This document shows, piece after piece, positions 1-9,846 of a stretch of 64,000 nucleotides of DNA. The first letter of the stretch is position 1, and every line of letters begins with the position of its first letter. Location of the stretch: assembly GCF_020805785.1 (NCBI RefSeq), contig NZ_JAJGZV010000001.1, forward strand, positions 1,116,001 through 1,180,000, given 5' to 3'. Under the pieces are notes generated by a model, which did not search any database, was not told where the DNA came from, and saw nothing but the letters and a program-made list of their open reading frames with translations. The stretch comes from Flavobacterium chungbukense. Lineage in GTDB: Bacteria > Bacteroidota > Bacteroidia > Flavobacteriales > Flavobacteriaceae. Position numbers and translations under genes: made by a program.

Positions 1-1
1 A

Positions 2-739
2 TACAATGCATTGGCTTCAGAGATTAAGACCGCTTTCAACAAGGAATTTTTCAACGAAGAGACCAAACAATACGGAACAAGCAGTCAGTTTAGCAATGCC
101 GTTCCTATATTTATGGATATCGTAGAACCACAGTATAAAGAGGCAGTAATGAAGAATTTATTAGCCGATATCAAAGAAAAAGGAGATCGTTTAACAACGG
201 GAGATGTTGGAAATCGTTACTTATTCCAGACTTTAGCAAGAAATGGCGAAAACGAAACCATGTACAGAATGCACAATCATTATGATGCGCCGGGTTATGG
301 TTTTCAGATTAAATTTGGCTTGACCACTTTAACCGAACAATGGGATCCGAGAAAAGGAAATTCGTGGAATCACTTTATGTTAGGGCAGATTGAGGAATGG
401 TTTTACCAAAGTTTAGCCGGAATTATGTCCGATCCTGAAAAACCGGGTTTCAAACATTTCTTTATTCAGCCGGAAGTAGTTGGCGATATGACTTTCGCGA
501 AAGCGGACTATCAATCGGTTTACGGGAAAATTGCTTCTTCTTGGGAAAAGAAAGACGGTAAATTTATTTTGACGGTTCAAATTCCGGTAAATACAACAGC
601 GACAATAAAATTGCCAGTTGCTAAAAATTCAGAAATAAAAATTGATAATAAAAAAGTTAGAGCAGGTTTTGATGAAAAAGCGCAAAAACCTGTTTTGGAA
701 TTAGGATCTGGAATTTATACAATAGAATGTCAGTTGTAA
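2..739 (+). CDS. GH78 alpha-L-rhamnosidase, C-terminal part (5' end outside window)
   Basis: The reading frame is open from the window edge, so this is the last ~245 residues of a larger protein; a TTG at 11 is not a real start. The visible part is the end of the GH78 (alpha/alpha)6 barrel, with a GLTTLTEQWD motif that matches the GATTIWE-type stretch thought to carry the catalytic base, then the NHFMLGQIEEWFYQSLAGI stretch and the C-terminal beta-sandwich. The order matches the complete GH78 at 6953-9703, where the NHVMLLGDLLIWYYENMAGI block is equivalent. GH78 enzymes release terminal alpha-L-rhamnose, here probably in the periplasm, though the signal peptide is not visible. The next gene lies 207 nt downstream across a palindromic repeat. 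Confidence 0.88.
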   Translation, partial: YNALASEIKTAFNKEFFNEETKQYGTSSQFSNAVPIFMDIVEPQYKEAVMKNLLADIKEKGDRLTTGDVGNRYLFQTLARNGENETMYRMHNHYDAPGYGFQIKFGLTTLTEQWDPRKGNSWNHFMLGQIEEWFYQSLAGIMSDPEKPGFKHFFIQPEVVGDMTFAKADYQSVYGKIASSWEKKDGKFILTVQIPVNTTATIKLPVAKNSEIKIDNKKVRAGFDEKAQKPVLELGSGIYTIECQL

Positions 740-803
740 AATGTGAAATGTGATTTGTAAAAATGTTTAATCACTTTTTCCATAAATTAAAAAATAAAAA
801 TTA

Positions 804-930
804 ATTGCCTACAGCTTTAGCTGGAGGTTTGAAATAAGACAAGTCACAGGTATTTAGCCAAATGAAAAAGTTCGACTAGAGCCAATTTTAGAAATCAATT
901 TGTTTTCCTCCAGCTAAAGCAGGAGGCAAA
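804..930. repeat. inverted repeat, CTTTAGCTGGAGG family
   Basis: Two ~27-nt arms (804-831 and 903-930) are imperfect reverse complements around a shared core GCTTTAGCTGGAGG, with a ~70-nt centre. The element fills most of the gap between the GH78 fragment and the esterase. A transcript would fold into a long hairpin. It does not resemble a transposon with coding capacity, and there is no U-tract of a classical terminator. Confidence 0.7.
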
Positions 931-946
931 TCAAAAAAATGTAATA

Positions 947-2365
947 ATGAAAAAAATAAAATACATCTTCTTAGTTTCCATTTTTGCTTTGACATTTGCC
1001 AATGCGCAAAGTACTTCTGATACTAATTTTAGAAAACCAGTTTCGGAAACTTTAAAAAAAATCGAAACTACTTTTAAAGTCACAATCAACGATGATAGAG
1101 GTTTATTAAAAGGAAAAGAACTTGACTATGCAGATTGGAGAATTGAACCTGGAAATTTAGCGCTTTCGCTGACCAATATTTTGGCACCGTTTGAATTGAT
1201 GTATTTCAAACAACCCGATGGAACCTACATCATACGCAAGTATGAAAACCATAAAGTTTCGGTAGATAAAGGAAAAGAACGTTTGTTCTATTTAGAAAGC
1301 CTTTATTCAACTAAAGAAGAATGGGAAAAACGTAAAAAGGAGTTAAAAGCTTGTATGATAACCTCATTTGGATTAGAAAAGGCTCCCCCAATGCCAAAAT
1401 CTAAACCACTTTTAACTCCAAAAAGAATTTACAAAGACTACAGTGTCGAAAATATTGCTTTGGAAATTCTCCCTGGTGTTTATGCAACAGGATCGATTTA
1501 CAAACCGTATCCGCTAAATAAAAAAGCAGCTGTTATTATTACTCCTGATGGACATTTCGGAGATGGAAGATATAGAAAAGACGAACAGTATCGTTGTGCA
1601 ATGATGGCTAAAATGGGCGCAATTGTTGTAGGCTATGATTTATTTGCTTGGGGAGAATCTTTATTGCAGTTTCCAGAAGAAACGCATAGAAATAGTATTG
1701 CATCAACCGTTCAATTGCTTACAGGAATTCGTTTATTGGATTATTTAGCAACCGTAAAAAATGCTGATATGTCGAGAGTTGGTGTTACAGGTGGTTCTGG
1801 CGGAGGTTCGCATACCATGTTTTTAGCAGCAATTGATGATCGAGTGAAAGTTTCAGCTCCTGTTGTAATGGTTTCGTCTCACTTTTCAGGCGGTTGTCCA
1901 TGCGAAAGCGGTCGTGGTATTCACTTATGCGGAAACGGAACAAACAATGCCGAAATCTCAGCAATGATGGCTCCAAAGCCACAACTAATTGTTTCTGATG
2001 GAAAAGACTGGACATTAGCAGTTCCAGAATTGGAATTTCCTTTTATCCAAAGAACCTATGAATTATATGGGAAGAAAGATTTAGTCGAAAATGCTCATTT
2101 TCCAAAAGAAGGGCATGATTTCGGAGTTTCAAAACGTATGGCTTTGTATCCGTTTATGGCGAAATATTTAAATCTTGATTTGAATAAAGTGAAGAATGAT
2201 AAAGGCGAAATCGATGAATCGACTTGTGTGATTGAACCTTATGATAAATTATATGTTTTTGGAAACAAAGCTGAAAATCTGCCAAAAAACGCACTGAAAG
2301 ACATCAACAAATTATATGAAATGTTCGGAGAAAAAAATCTGAAAGTTTACGAGGTAAAAAAATAA
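947..2365 (+). CDS. secreted alpha/beta-hydrolase (acetyl-esterase-like) with N-terminal STN-like domain
   Basis: A signal peptide ends near residue 20 (FANAQ). Residues ~30-100 look like an STN (secretin/TonB short N-terminal) fold, with the pattern 'SETLKKIETTF...LSLTNILAPFELMYFKQPDGTYII'. The rest is an alpha/beta-hydrolase of the Abhydrolase_7/acetylxylan-esterase type: nucleophile Ser284 in VTGGSGGG, likely His390 in EGHDFG, and a Cys-rich insertion (GGCPCESGRGIHLCGNG). In this locus it probably removes acetyl or other ester groups so that the exo-glycosidases can act; the substrate is inferred. ATG at 947 gives a clean signal peptide. The STN-esterase combination is unusual. A CE15-like or peptidase-like hydrolase is the main alternative. 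Confidence 0.72.
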   Translation: MKKIKYIFLVSIFALTFANAQSTSDTNFRKPVSETLKKIETTFKVTINDDRGLLKGKELDYADWRIEPGNLALSLTNILAPFELMYFKQPDGTYIIRKYENHKVSVDKGKERLFYLESLYSTKEEWEKRKKELKACMITSFGLEKAPPMPKSKPLLTPKRIYKDYSVENIALEILPGVYATGSIYKPYPLNKKAAVIITPDGHFGDGRYRKDEQYRCAMMAKMGAIVVGYDLFAWGESLLQFPEETHRNSIASTVQLLTGIRLLDYLATVKNADMSRVGVTGGSGGGSHTMFLAAIDDRVKVSAPVVMVSSHFSGGCPCESGRGIHLCGNGTNNAEISAMMAPKPQLIVSDGKDWTLAVPELEFPFIQRTYELYGKKDLVENAHFPKEGHDFGVSKRMALYPFMAKYLNLDLNKVKNDKGEIDESTCVIEPYDKLYVFGNKAENLPKNALKDINKLYEMFGEKNLKVYEVKK

Positions 2366-2370
2366 AAAAG

Positions 2371-2637
2371 TTGCCACTAATTTCACGAATTGGCACGAAT
2401 TTTTTTTTCTGCCACAGATTAAAAGATTAAAAGGATTTTTTATTTCCCTAATCTGCACCCCGAGCGACAGCGAACATACGAAGCAAATCTGTAAGAGTAT
2501 TTTTTTTCACGCAGATTTAGCAGATCTGGCAGATTTTTAATCAGTGGAAATCCTTTAATCTGTGGCAAAAAAAAATTAGAGAAATTGAAATAAAAATTAA
2601 AAAAGAAATTAGTGCAATTCGTGTAATTCGTGGCAAG
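2371..2637. repeat. nested palindrome (CACGAATT / CACAGATT families)
   Basis: The outer arms, TTGCCACTAATTTCACGAAT from 2371 and its near reverse complement ending at 2637, enclose a second pair: TGCCACAGATTAAA from 2410 and TTTAATCTGTGGCA ending near 2568. That pair encloses CGCAGATTT-type sequence near 2510-2540. The three layers belong to families that recur at 6785, 11003 and 12144. The whole interval between the esterase and GH95 is this structure. It ends 13 nt before the GH95 start, so it would sit in the GH95 5' UTR if the genes are co-transcribed. Confidence 0.75.
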
Positions 2638-2650
2638 AAAAAAAATATTT

Positions 2651-5101
2651 ATGAAGTTAAAAATTAAAATAACGGCAATCTGTATCGGGATTTTTTCCTT
2701 GACTGCAACAGCACAAAATGACCTGAAATTATGGTACGATAAACCAGCAGCAATCTGGAACGAAGCCTTGCCATTAGGCAACGGACGTTTGGGCGCAATG
2801 GTTTTTGGTGATCCGGCAGTAGAACGTTTGCAATTGAACGAGGAAACGATTTGGGCGGGTTCTCCAAACAGTAATGCACATTCAAAATCGATAAAAGCAC
2901 TTCCAATTGTTCGTCAGTTAATTTTTGATGGAAAATTTGATGAAGCACAGGATTTGGCTACACAAGATATTATGTCGCAAACCAATGACGGAATGCCGTA
3001 TCAGACTTTTGGAAGCGTTTATATTTCCTTCGCAGGACATCAAAAATATACGAATTATTACCGTGATTTAGACATCAGCAATGCTACAGCAAAAGTAAAA
3101 TACAAAGTAAACGGCGTTGAATTTACAAGAGAAATTCTAACCGCATTTTCAGATCAGGTTATTGTGGTGAAACTTTCTGCTAGTCAGCCAGGACAGATTA
3201 CTTGTAACGTTTTCATGAACAGTCCCATCGATAAAACAGTCGCTTCGACAGAAGGAAACCAGATTATCCTTTCGGGAGTTGGAACTAACTTTGAAGGCGT
3301 AAAAGGGAAAGTAAAATTTCAGGGAAGACTAACTGCTAAAAACAAAGGCGGTGAAATCGATGCCAGCAACGGGGTTTTAAGCATCAACAAAGCCGATGAA
3401 GTGACTTTATACATTTCTATTGCTACCAACTTCAAAAACTATCAGGATATTTCAGGTGATGAAATTGCGAAAAGCAAAGGCTACTTGGCGAAAGCTGAAA
3501 CAAAAGATTTTGAAACGATTAAGGAAGCCCACGTTGATTATTATCAAAAATTCTTCAACAGAGTATCTTTAGATTTAGGTTCGAATGATTTAGTTCAGCA
3601 ACCAACAAACCAAAGAATTAGAGATTTTTCGAAACAGTTTGATCCGCAATTGGCTGCTTTATATTTCCAATTTGGACGTTATCTTTTAATTTCAAGTTCA
3701 CAACCAGGAGGACAGCCAGCCAATTTACAAGGTATTTGGAACGATATGGTCGCTCCGCCTTGGGACAGTAAATACACGACCAACATCAATGCCGAAATGA
3801 ATTATTGGCCGGCACAAGTAACCAATTTACAGGAAATGCACGAACCTTTTGTGCAAATGGCAAAAGAGTTGGCAGTAACTGGTGCAGAAACAGCTAAAAC
3901 GATGTATAATGCCAGCGGTTGGGTTCTACATCACAACACTGATATTTGGCGCGTAACTGCTCCAGTAGATTCAGCTGCTTCGGGAATGTGGCCGACGGGT
4001 GGTGCTTGGGTTTGTCAGGATTTATGGGAAAGATATTTATATACAGGAGATAAAAAGTTTCTGTTAGAAATTTACCCAATCATGAAAGGTGCGGCCGATT
4101 TCTTTTTGGATTTTATGGTTATTGATCCTAATACAAAATATTTAGTGGTTGTTCCGTCAAGTTCACCTGAAAACACACATGCAGGCGGAACAGGAAAATC
4201 TACGATTGCATCAGGAACGACAATGGACAATCAGCTGGTTTTTGATTTGTTTACACATGTTATGGAAGCTTCGGCTTTGGTCGCTCCAGATGCTGCTTAT
4301 GCGAAAAAGGTGAGTGATGCTTTGGCAAAAATGCCTCCAATGAAAGTAGGTAAACACAATCAGTTACAAGAATGGCAGGACGATTGGGACAATCCGAAAG
4401 ACAATCACAGACACGTTTCGCATTTGTATGGCTTGTATCCAAGTAATCAGATTTCGGCAGTAAAAACGCCTGAATTATTTGAAGCCGCTAAACAATCTTT
4501 AATTTACAGAACAGACGAATCTACAGGCTGGTCGATGGGATGGAAAGTGAATCTATGGGCAAGATTATTAGACGGAAATCATGCTTATAAATTGATTCAG
4601 GATCAATTGCATTTGGTAACAGCAGACCAAAGAAAAGGCGGCGGAACGTATCCGAATATGCTAGATGCACATCAGCCCTTCCAAATTGATGGGAATTTTG
4701 GATGCACAGCTGGTTTTGCCGAAATGTTAATGCAGAGTCAGGAAGATGGGATTCATTTACTGCCTGCTTTACCAAGTGTCTGGAAAGATGGAAGCATAAA
4801 AGGTTTGGTTGCCCGAGGCGGATTTGTAATTGATATGACGTGGAAAAACAATAAAGTTTCGGAATTGAAAATCTATTCAAAAATTGGAGGAAACTGCCGA
4901 TTGAAAGTAGAGAATATGCTGAAAGGTTCGTCACTAAAAAAAGCAAAAGGCAAAAATACTAATCCGTTGTTTTATGATGTGGAAGTGAAGAAACCAATTA
5001 TTTCTAATGAAGCAAAATTGCCTAAAGTACAATTGCCAAATTATAATATTTATGATGTAAATATGAAAGCGGGGCAGACGTATACTTTTACTGGAAATTA
5101 A
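2651..5101 (+). CDS. GH95 alpha-L-fucosidase / alpha-L-galactosidase
   Basis: The 816-residue protein has a signal peptide (...TATAQ) followed at once by the GH95 N-terminal beta-sandwich ([27 protein letters not shown]). The (alpha/alpha)6 barrel carries the family signature residues: N378/N380 in [10 protein letters not shown], general acid E507 in SSSPENTH, and D680 in FQIDGNFG, equivalent to N421/N423, E566 and D766 of Bifidobacterium AfcA. GH95 enzymes hydrolyse alpha-1,2-linked L-fucose or the analogous L-galactose by inversion; in a rhamnose-rich pectic locus, alpha-L-galactose is also possible. I use the ATG at 2651 rather than the in-frame one at 2630, because the upstream codons lie inside the palindromic repeat and add a non-signal-like extension. 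Confidence 0.93.
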   Translation: MKLKIKITAICIGIFSLTATAQNDLKLWYDKPAAIWNEALPLGNGRLGAMVFGDPAVERLQLNEETIWAGSPNSNAHSKSIKALPIVRQLIFDGKFDEAQDLATQDIMSQTNDGMPYQTFGSVYISFAGHQKYTNYYRDLDISNATAKVKYKVNGVEFTREILTAFSDQVIVVKLSASQPGQITCNVFMNSPIDKTVASTEGNQIILSGVGTNFEGVKGKVKFQGRLTAKNKGGEIDASNGVLSINKADEVTLYISIATNFKNYQDISGDEIAKSKGYLAKAETKDFETIKEAHVDYYQKFFNRVSLDLGSNDLVQQPTNQRIRDFSKQFDPQLAALYFQFGRYLLISSSQPGGQPANLQGIWNDMVAPPWDSKYTTNINAEMNYWPAQVTNLQEMHEPFVQMAKELAVTGAETAKTMYNASGWVLHHNTDIWRVTAPVDSAASGMWPTGGAWVCQDLWERYLYTGDKKFLLEIYPIMKGAADFFLDFMVIDPNTKYLVVVPSSSPENTHAGGTGKSTIASGTTMDNQLVFDLFTHVMEASALVAPDAAYAKKVSDALAKMPPMKVGKHNQLQEWQDDWDNPKDNHRHVSHLYGLYPSNQISAVKTPELFEAAKQSLIYRTDESTGWSMGWKVNLWARLLDGNHAYKLIQDQLHLVTADQRKGGGTYPNMLDAHQPFQIDGNFGCTAGFAEMLMQSQEDGIHLLPALPSVWKDGSIKGLVARGGFVIDMTWKNNKVSELKIYSKIGGNCRLKVENMLKGSSLKKAKGKNTNPLFYDVEVKKPIISNEAKLPKVQLPNYNIYDVNMKAGQTYTFTGN

Positions 5102-5111
5102 AAATATTTTA

Positions 5112-5179
5112 AAACCATATAAGTAATATAAGAAAATATAAAGTAAAGCTTAATTGAACTTATATTACTTATATGGTTT
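5112..5179. repeat. perfect 21-bp inverted repeat, AAACCATATAAG family (copy 1)
   Basis: The arms at 5112-5132 and 5159-5179 are perfect reverse complements (AAACCATATAAGTAATATAA plus G), separated by 26 nt that end in CTTAATTGAA. The same arm and loop end recur at 18985-19051, and a variant occurs at 21530-21598. The element stands between GH95 and the MGH1-like gene. It is AT-rich with no U-tract, so it is more a transcript hairpin or mobile repeat than a classical terminator. Confidence 0.85.
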
Positions 5180-5203
5180 AACTTTAAAAAGATTGAATTT
5201 TAA

Positions 5204-6772
5204 ATGTTGACAAATTTCAAACATAAAATAATAACACTTTCAATTGTAATCGCTTGTATAAACAGCGGTTGTAAATCTGGTGCAGTAGAATCCCAAAAAG
5301 GGAAATCGTTTATTTTAAAAGAAAAGAACTTCAAACATTATGTGGATTATTTCAACACGATGGAAGATGAAAATTTGAAGTTTGCGATTCCGAATGATTC
5401 AGCTTGGACCTGGATGGAAAAGAATATTCCGTTGTTTGAATGTCCGCAGCAAAATTTTGAGGAAATCTATTATTTCCGTTGGTGGAGTGTTCGTAAGCAT
5501 ATAAAAAATACACCACAAGGATTTGCGATTACAGAATTTTTGGTAGACCGTTCATATGCAGATAAATACAATATGATCAGTTGTGCTTTGGGACATCATA
5601 TTAACGAATTTAGATGGGTTCATGATCCGAAATACATTGAGCAAGATGTAAAACTTTGGTATAGAGGAAATGATGGAAAACCGATGAACAAATTGTATAA
5701 ATTCAGCAGTTGGACAGCCGATGCTTTATATAATCGTTATTTGGTAAATAAAGATCAAAAATTCTTATTGGATTTATACCCAGACATGGTTACAGATTAT
5801 GCGGTATGGGAAAAAGACCGTCAGCGTAAAGATGGTTTGTTTTGGCAACATGATGTAAAAGATGGAATGGAAGAATCCTTAAGTGGCGGGCGTAAAGTAC
5901 AAAATGCAAGACCAACGATTAACAGTTATATGTACGGGAATGCTATAGCGATTTCTAAAATGGCTGAATTGAAAGGCGATAAGGAAATTGAAGTAAAATT
6001 CAAGGCAAAAGCTGACATTTTACAACAATTAGTAGAAACGAAATTATGGAATAAGAAAAGCGAGTTTTTTGAAACTTTCACAGAAAAAGATACATTAGCG
6101 CAAGTTAGAGAAGCAATCGGATTTATTCCGTGGTATTTTAATCTTCCTGAAAAAGGAAAAGGTTTTGAGAAAGCCTGGGAACAAATTAAAGATGGAAAAG
6201 GATTTTCGGCTCCGTTTGGTTTAACAACGGCAGAACGTAGAAGTCCGCGTTTTAGAACTCACGGAACAGGAACCTGCGAATGGGACGGCGCTATTTGGCC
6301 ATTTGCAAGTTCGCAGACGTTAACCGCTTTGGCGAATGTTTTGAATAATTACAATCAGAATTTTGTAGCCAAACCTGATTATTTCAAGCAAATGGAATTA
6401 TATGTTCAATCGCAATATTACAGAGGGAAACCTTATCTTGGCGAATATTTGGACGAAACAACGGGTTATTGGTTAATGGGCGACAGAGAAAGAAGCCGTT
6501 ATTACAATCATTCGACTTTCAATGATTTAGTGATTACAGGTTTGGTTGGTTTACGTCCGAGAGCAGATGAAAAGATTGAAGTAAATCCGTTGATTCCACA
6601 AGAAAAATGGGATTGGTTTTGTTTAGACAATGTTTTATATCACGGAAATATCATTACGATTCTTTGGGATAAAACGGGAGAAAAATATAAAAAAGGTAAA
6701 GGTTTTAGAATCTTTAGAAACGGGAAGGAAATTGCGGTTTCTGAAAGATTGGAGAAGTTAGTTTCTGAATAA
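5204..6772 (+). CDS. MGH1-like / clan GH-G (alpha/alpha)6 glycoside hydrolase, lipoprotein
   Basis: A hydrophobic N-terminus followed by Cys23 (CINSGCKSG) suggests a lipoprotein. The body is an all-helical barrel of the trehalase/GH63/mannosylglycerate-hydrolase type. Telling stretches are YYFRWWSVRKHI, KFSSWTADALYNRY, NARPTINSYMYGNA, GTGTCEWDGAIWPFASSQ and, at the C-terminus, FNDLVITGLVGLRPRADEKI with a small beta-domain. Enzymes of this clan invert at alpha-glycosides, but I cannot assign a CAZy family or substrate with certainty. It lies between GH95 and GH78, so it presumably takes one sugar off the same glycan. The start follows the palindrome by 24 nt. Confidence 0.62.
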   Translation: MLTNFKHKIITLSIVIACINSGCKSGAVESQKGKSFILKEKNFKHYVDYFNTMEDENLKFAIPNDSAWTWMEKNIPLFECPQQNFEEIYYFRWWSVRKHIKNTPQGFAITEFLVDRSYADKYNMISCALGHHINEFRWVHDPKYIEQDVKLWYRGNDGKPMNKLYKFSSWTADALYNRYLVNKDQKFLLDLYPDMVTDYAVWEKDRQRKDGLFWQHDVKDGMEESLSGGRKVQNARPTINSYMYGNAIAISKMAELKGDKEIEVKFKAKADILQQLVETKLWNKKSEFFETFTEKDTLAQVREAIGFIPWYFNLPEKGKGFEKAWEQIKDGKGFSAPFGLTTAERRSPRFRTHGTGTCEWDGAIWPFASSQTLTALANVLNNYNQNFVAKPDYFKQMELYVQSQYYRGKPYLGEYLDETTGYWLMGDRERSRYYNHSTFNDLVITGLVGLRPRADEKIEVNPLIPQEKWDWFCLDNVLYHGNIITILWDKTGEKYKKGKGFRIFRNGKEIAVSERLEKLVSE

Positions 6773-6784
6773 AATTAAAAATTG

Positions 6785-6918
6785 TTACGCAGAATTTTTC
6801 AAGCAGATTTTAAACAGATTTTAGCAGATTAGAATAGATTTTTTGATGTATAATCTAATCTGTAAAATGATAATAAAAATCTGTGAACATCTGCCTAAAT
6901 CTGCCAAATCTGCGTGAA
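6785..6918. repeat. imperfect palindrome, CGCAGATTT family
   Basis: The left arm runs from ACGCAGAA (6786) through repeated CAGATTTT/AGCAGATTAGA. The right arm, TCTAATCTG...CTGCCTAAATCTGCC...ATCTGCGTGA, is its approximate reverse complement. Short CAGATT units recur within each arm, so several alternative pairings are possible. It fills the interval between the MGH1-like gene and GH78; related sequence is at ~2510, ~11190 and 12222-12294. Confidence 0.68.
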
Positions 6919-6952
6919 ACAAAAATTATCGCAAAGGCAATAAAATAAAATC

Positions 6953-9703
6953 ATGAAAAAGTTTTTTTTACATCTTACAATAATCATTTCACTTTTCACT
7001 CTTTCGGCGAAAGCCCAAAATAAAATCATTGTAAGTGATTTAAAATGTGAAATGCTGACTAATCCTGAAGGAATTGACGTTTTACAGCCAAGATTGAGCT
7101 GGAAAATTAAAGCAAGCGTAAATGATGTAAAACAAACTCATTATCAAATTTTAGCTTCTTCATCTTTAGAAAAACTAAATGCCGGAAACGCAGATTTATG
7201 GGATAGCGGAAAAGTGCAAAGCGACGAATCTGTAAATGTAATTTACAACGGAAAAAAGCTAAAAGACCGACAAGATGTTTACTGGAAAGTAACGGTTTTT
7301 ACGAATAAAGGCGAAGTTCAATCAAAAGAAACAGCGCACTTCAGTATTGGAATTTTGACTTATGCTGATTGGAAATCGACGCGTTGGATTGGTTATGAAA
7401 AAACTTCTCCAGGAGACAGTATTTCACAATATTCCAGATTATCAGCGAGATATTTAAGAAAAGAAATTGATCTGAAAAAGAAAGTAAAAAGTGCCAAAGT
7501 TTATATCATGGGAATGGGCTTGTACGAGCTATACATTAACGGAAATAAAATTGGCGATCAGGTTTTAGCTCCCGTTCCTACAGATTATACGAAGAATTTA
7601 AAATACAATGTTTTTGATGTGACTTCACAATTGAAGGAAGGCAAAAACACATTGGGAACGATTCTAGGAAACGGACGTTTTTTTACGATGCGTCAAGACT
7701 ATAAACCCTATAAAATCAAAACTTTTGGTTACCCGAAAATGGCTTTGCAGTTGTTTGTAGAATATACGGATGGAAGTAAAGATGTTATTAGAACTGACGA
7801 TACTTGGAAAATTACGACCGACGGACCGATTTTATCGAACAACGAATACGATGGTGAAGAATATGATGCCCGTAAAGAAATGAAAGGCTGGAATATCATC
7901 AATTTTAATGATAAAAAATGGCTTTCAGCTGAATATGTGCAAGAACCGGGCGGATTCTATGAAGGACAGATGTCGGCGAATATGAAGATAAAACGCGAAG
8001 TAAAACCTATTTCAATCAAACAGACTCCAAAAGGAACTTTTATCTTAGATATGGGGCAAAATATGGTAGGTTGGTTACAATTGAAAGTAAAAGGAAATGC
8101 GGGCGATAAAATCACGATGAAATTTGCAGAATCTTTACAATCAGATGGTTCATTATATATTGCCAATTTACGTGATGCTAAAACAACTGATATTTATACG
8201 TTAAAAGGTGAAGGCGAAGAAGTTTGGGAACCTCGTTTTATTTTTCACGGATTTCGATTTGTGGAGATTTCAGGTTTTAAAACAAAACCCACTTTAGAAA
8301 ATTTTGTTGGAAAAGTGGTTTACGATGACATTGCCACAACGGGAACTTTTGATTCTTCTAACCCAATAATGAATCAGATTTTTAAGAATGCGTGGTGGGG
8401 AATCAGCGGAAATTATAAAGGAATGCCAATCGATTGCCCGCAGAGGAATGAGCGTCAGCCTTGGTTGGGAGATAGAACAACGGGAGCTTACGGCGAAAGT
8501 TTTTTATTTGATAATCAGACGTTATATGCCAAGTGGTTAGATGATATTAAGAACTCACAAACTATCGATGGTGGAATTCCAGATGTAGCACCAGCTTTCT
8601 GGCGTTATTATGGTGATAATGTAACTTGGCCGGGAACTTATATTACAGTTGCGGATATGTTATATCAGCAATTTGGAGACAAAAAAGTAGTGGAAAAACA
8701 ATATCCGTCGATGAAAAAATGGATGGATTATATGGAAGAAAACTATTTGGTTGATGATATTATGACCAAAGATAAATACGGTGACTGGTGTGTTCCGCCA
8801 GAATCGTTAGAATTAATTCGTTCGAAAGATCCTTCTCGATTAACTGATGGTGAATTGATTTCGAGTGCGTTTTATTATCAGCTGTTAAACATCATGAAGA
8901 AATTTGCAGTAATCGCCAATGCACAAAATGATATTAAACATTACGACGAATTAGCTTCAAGAATCAAAAAAGCATTCAACGCTAAATATTTTAATGCAGC
9001 CAAAAACAATTACGCCAATAATACCGTAACAGCCAATTTACTGCCATTAACTTTCGGAATGGTTTCAGAAGAATTGCAACAAAAAGTTTTCGAAAATCTG
9101 GTTCATGAAGTGGATGTGACTAAAAACGGTCATGTAAGCACGGGAGTTATCGGAACTCAGTTTTTAATGCGAACCTTAACTAACTTTGGTCGTGGCGATT
9201 TGGCTTTCAAATTGGCCTCAAACAAAACCTATCCAAGTTGGGGTTATATGGTAGAAAACGGCGCAACAACCATTTGGGAACTTTGGAACGGGAATACTGC
9301 TGATCCCGCAATGAACTCGCAAAACCACGTCATGCTTTTAGGCGATTTATTGATTTGGTATTACGAAAATATGGCAGGAATCAAGAGCAATCCTGAAACT
9401 CCGGGCTTCAAACAAATTCTTATGAAACCCGATTTCAACGCTGGATTGACCTATGTAAATGCTTCTTTCGAATCAATTTACGGAACGATTAAAAGTGATT
9501 GGAAAAAAGATAAAAAAGGATTGGTTTGGAATATTACTGTGCCTGCAAACACAACAGCTGTAGTATATCTTCCTGCAAGTGCTGATTCAGCAATCTCGAT
9601 TAATAAACAAAAGTTGGATAAGACTTCTTATGCTCATTCAACAGAGAAAAATCAAATAGTTGTGACACTTTCGTCAGGAAATTTTACAATAAACGTTAAA
9701 TAA
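6953..9703 (+). CDS. GH78 alpha-L-rhamnosidase
   Basis: The protein is a complete GH78 of 916 residues with a signal peptide cleaved after KAQ (~residue 22). N-terminal beta-domains (LKCEMLTNPEGIDVLQPRLSW, then the RYLRKEIDL...YELYINGNKIGDQVLAP carbohydrate-binding-like domain) precede the (alpha/alpha)6 barrel. Motif D494-CPQRNE500-R contains two of the acidic residues conserved at the active site; the usual DER is NER here. The inverting base is probably E776 in TTIWELWNG. A C-terminal beta-sandwich follows. It would hydrolyse terminal alpha-L-rhamnose from pectic or AGP side chains in the periplasm. With the fragment at the window start it makes two GH78s in one locus, suggesting two linkage contexts. 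Confidence 0.94.
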   Translation: MKKFFLHLTIIISLFTLSAKAQNKIIVSDLKCEMLTNPEGIDVLQPRLSWKIKASVNDVKQTHYQILASSSLEKLNAGNADLWDSGKVQSDESVNVIYNGKKLKDRQDVYWKVTVFTNKGEVQSKETAHFSIGILTYADWKSTRWIGYEKTSPGDSISQYSRLSARYLRKEIDLKKKVKSAKVYIMGMGLYELYINGNKIGDQVLAPVPTDYTKNLKYNVFDVTSQLKEGKNTLGTILGNGRFFTMRQDYKPYKIKTFGYPKMALQLFVEYTDGSKDVIRTDDTWKITTDGPILSNNEYDGEEYDARKEMKGWNIINFNDKKWLSAEYVQEPGGFYEGQMSANMKIKREVKPISIKQTPKGTFILDMGQNMVGWLQLKVKGNAGDKITMKFAESLQSDGSLYIANLRDAKTTDIYTLKGEGEEVWEPRFIFHGFRFVEISGFKTKPTLENFVGKVVYDDIATTGTFDSSNPIMNQIFKNAWWGISGNYKGMPIDCPQRNERQPWLGDRTTGAYGESFLFDNQTLYAKWLDDIKNSQTIDGGIPDVAPAFWRYYGDNVTWPGTYITVADMLYQQFGDKKVVEKQYPSMKKWMDYMEENYLVDDIMTKDKYGDWCVPPESLELIRSKDPSRLTDGELISSAFYYQLLNIMKKFAVIANAQNDIKHYDELASRIKKAFNAKYFNAAKNNYANNTVTANLLPLTFGMVSEELQQKVFENLVHEVDVTKNGHVSTGVIGTQFLMRTLTNFGRGDLAFKLASNKTYPSWGYMVENGATTIWELWNGNTADPAMNSQNHVMLLGDLLIWYYENMAGIKSNPETPGFKQILMKPDFNAGLTYVNASFESIYGTIKSDWKKDKKGLVWNITVPANTTAVVYLPASADSAISINKQKLDKTSYAHSTEKNQIVVTLSSGNFTINVK

Positions 9704-9783
9704 TCTGCATTTTTGCTAATTCGGGACAGTACAGGATACATTGTTAATTTTTTCGTGTTATTTTTACACTTATTAAATATTTT

Positions 9784-9804
9784 TACCTAAAAAAATGTTA
9801 GGTA
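9784..9804. promoter_or_regulatory. TACCTAA-N7-TTAGGTA dyad upstream of the BNR gene
   Basis: A perfect 7-bp inverted repeat with a 7-nt centre lies 43 nt before the ATG at 9847. The 143-nt gap it sits in has none of the large repeat families found at the other nearby junctions and is very AT-rich. It could be an operator or simply a short hairpin; the sequence alone does not decide. Confidence 0.35.
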
Positions 9805-9846
9805 TGTATTTATAGTCAGAAAAAATAATTCATAATTTAATTAAGA

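Noticed and set aside
11..739. TTG at 11 as the start of a 242-residue protein
   Set aside because: The frame is open to the window edge and the sequence is the middle-to-end of a GH78 domain, so the gene is truncated by the window.
804..930. Insertion sequence or transposon remnant
   Set aside because: No transposase fragment and no target duplication is visible; only a short inverted repeat.
2630..2650. Upstream in-frame start for the GH95 gene (ARKKIF extension)
   Set aside because: These codons come from the end of the palindromic repeat (GTGGCAAGAAA); ATG 2651 opens a normal signal peptide.
2440..2781. Minus-strand ORF of 113 residues
   Set aside because: It spans a palindromic repeat and the GH95 start; composition is repeat-derived with no recognisable domain.
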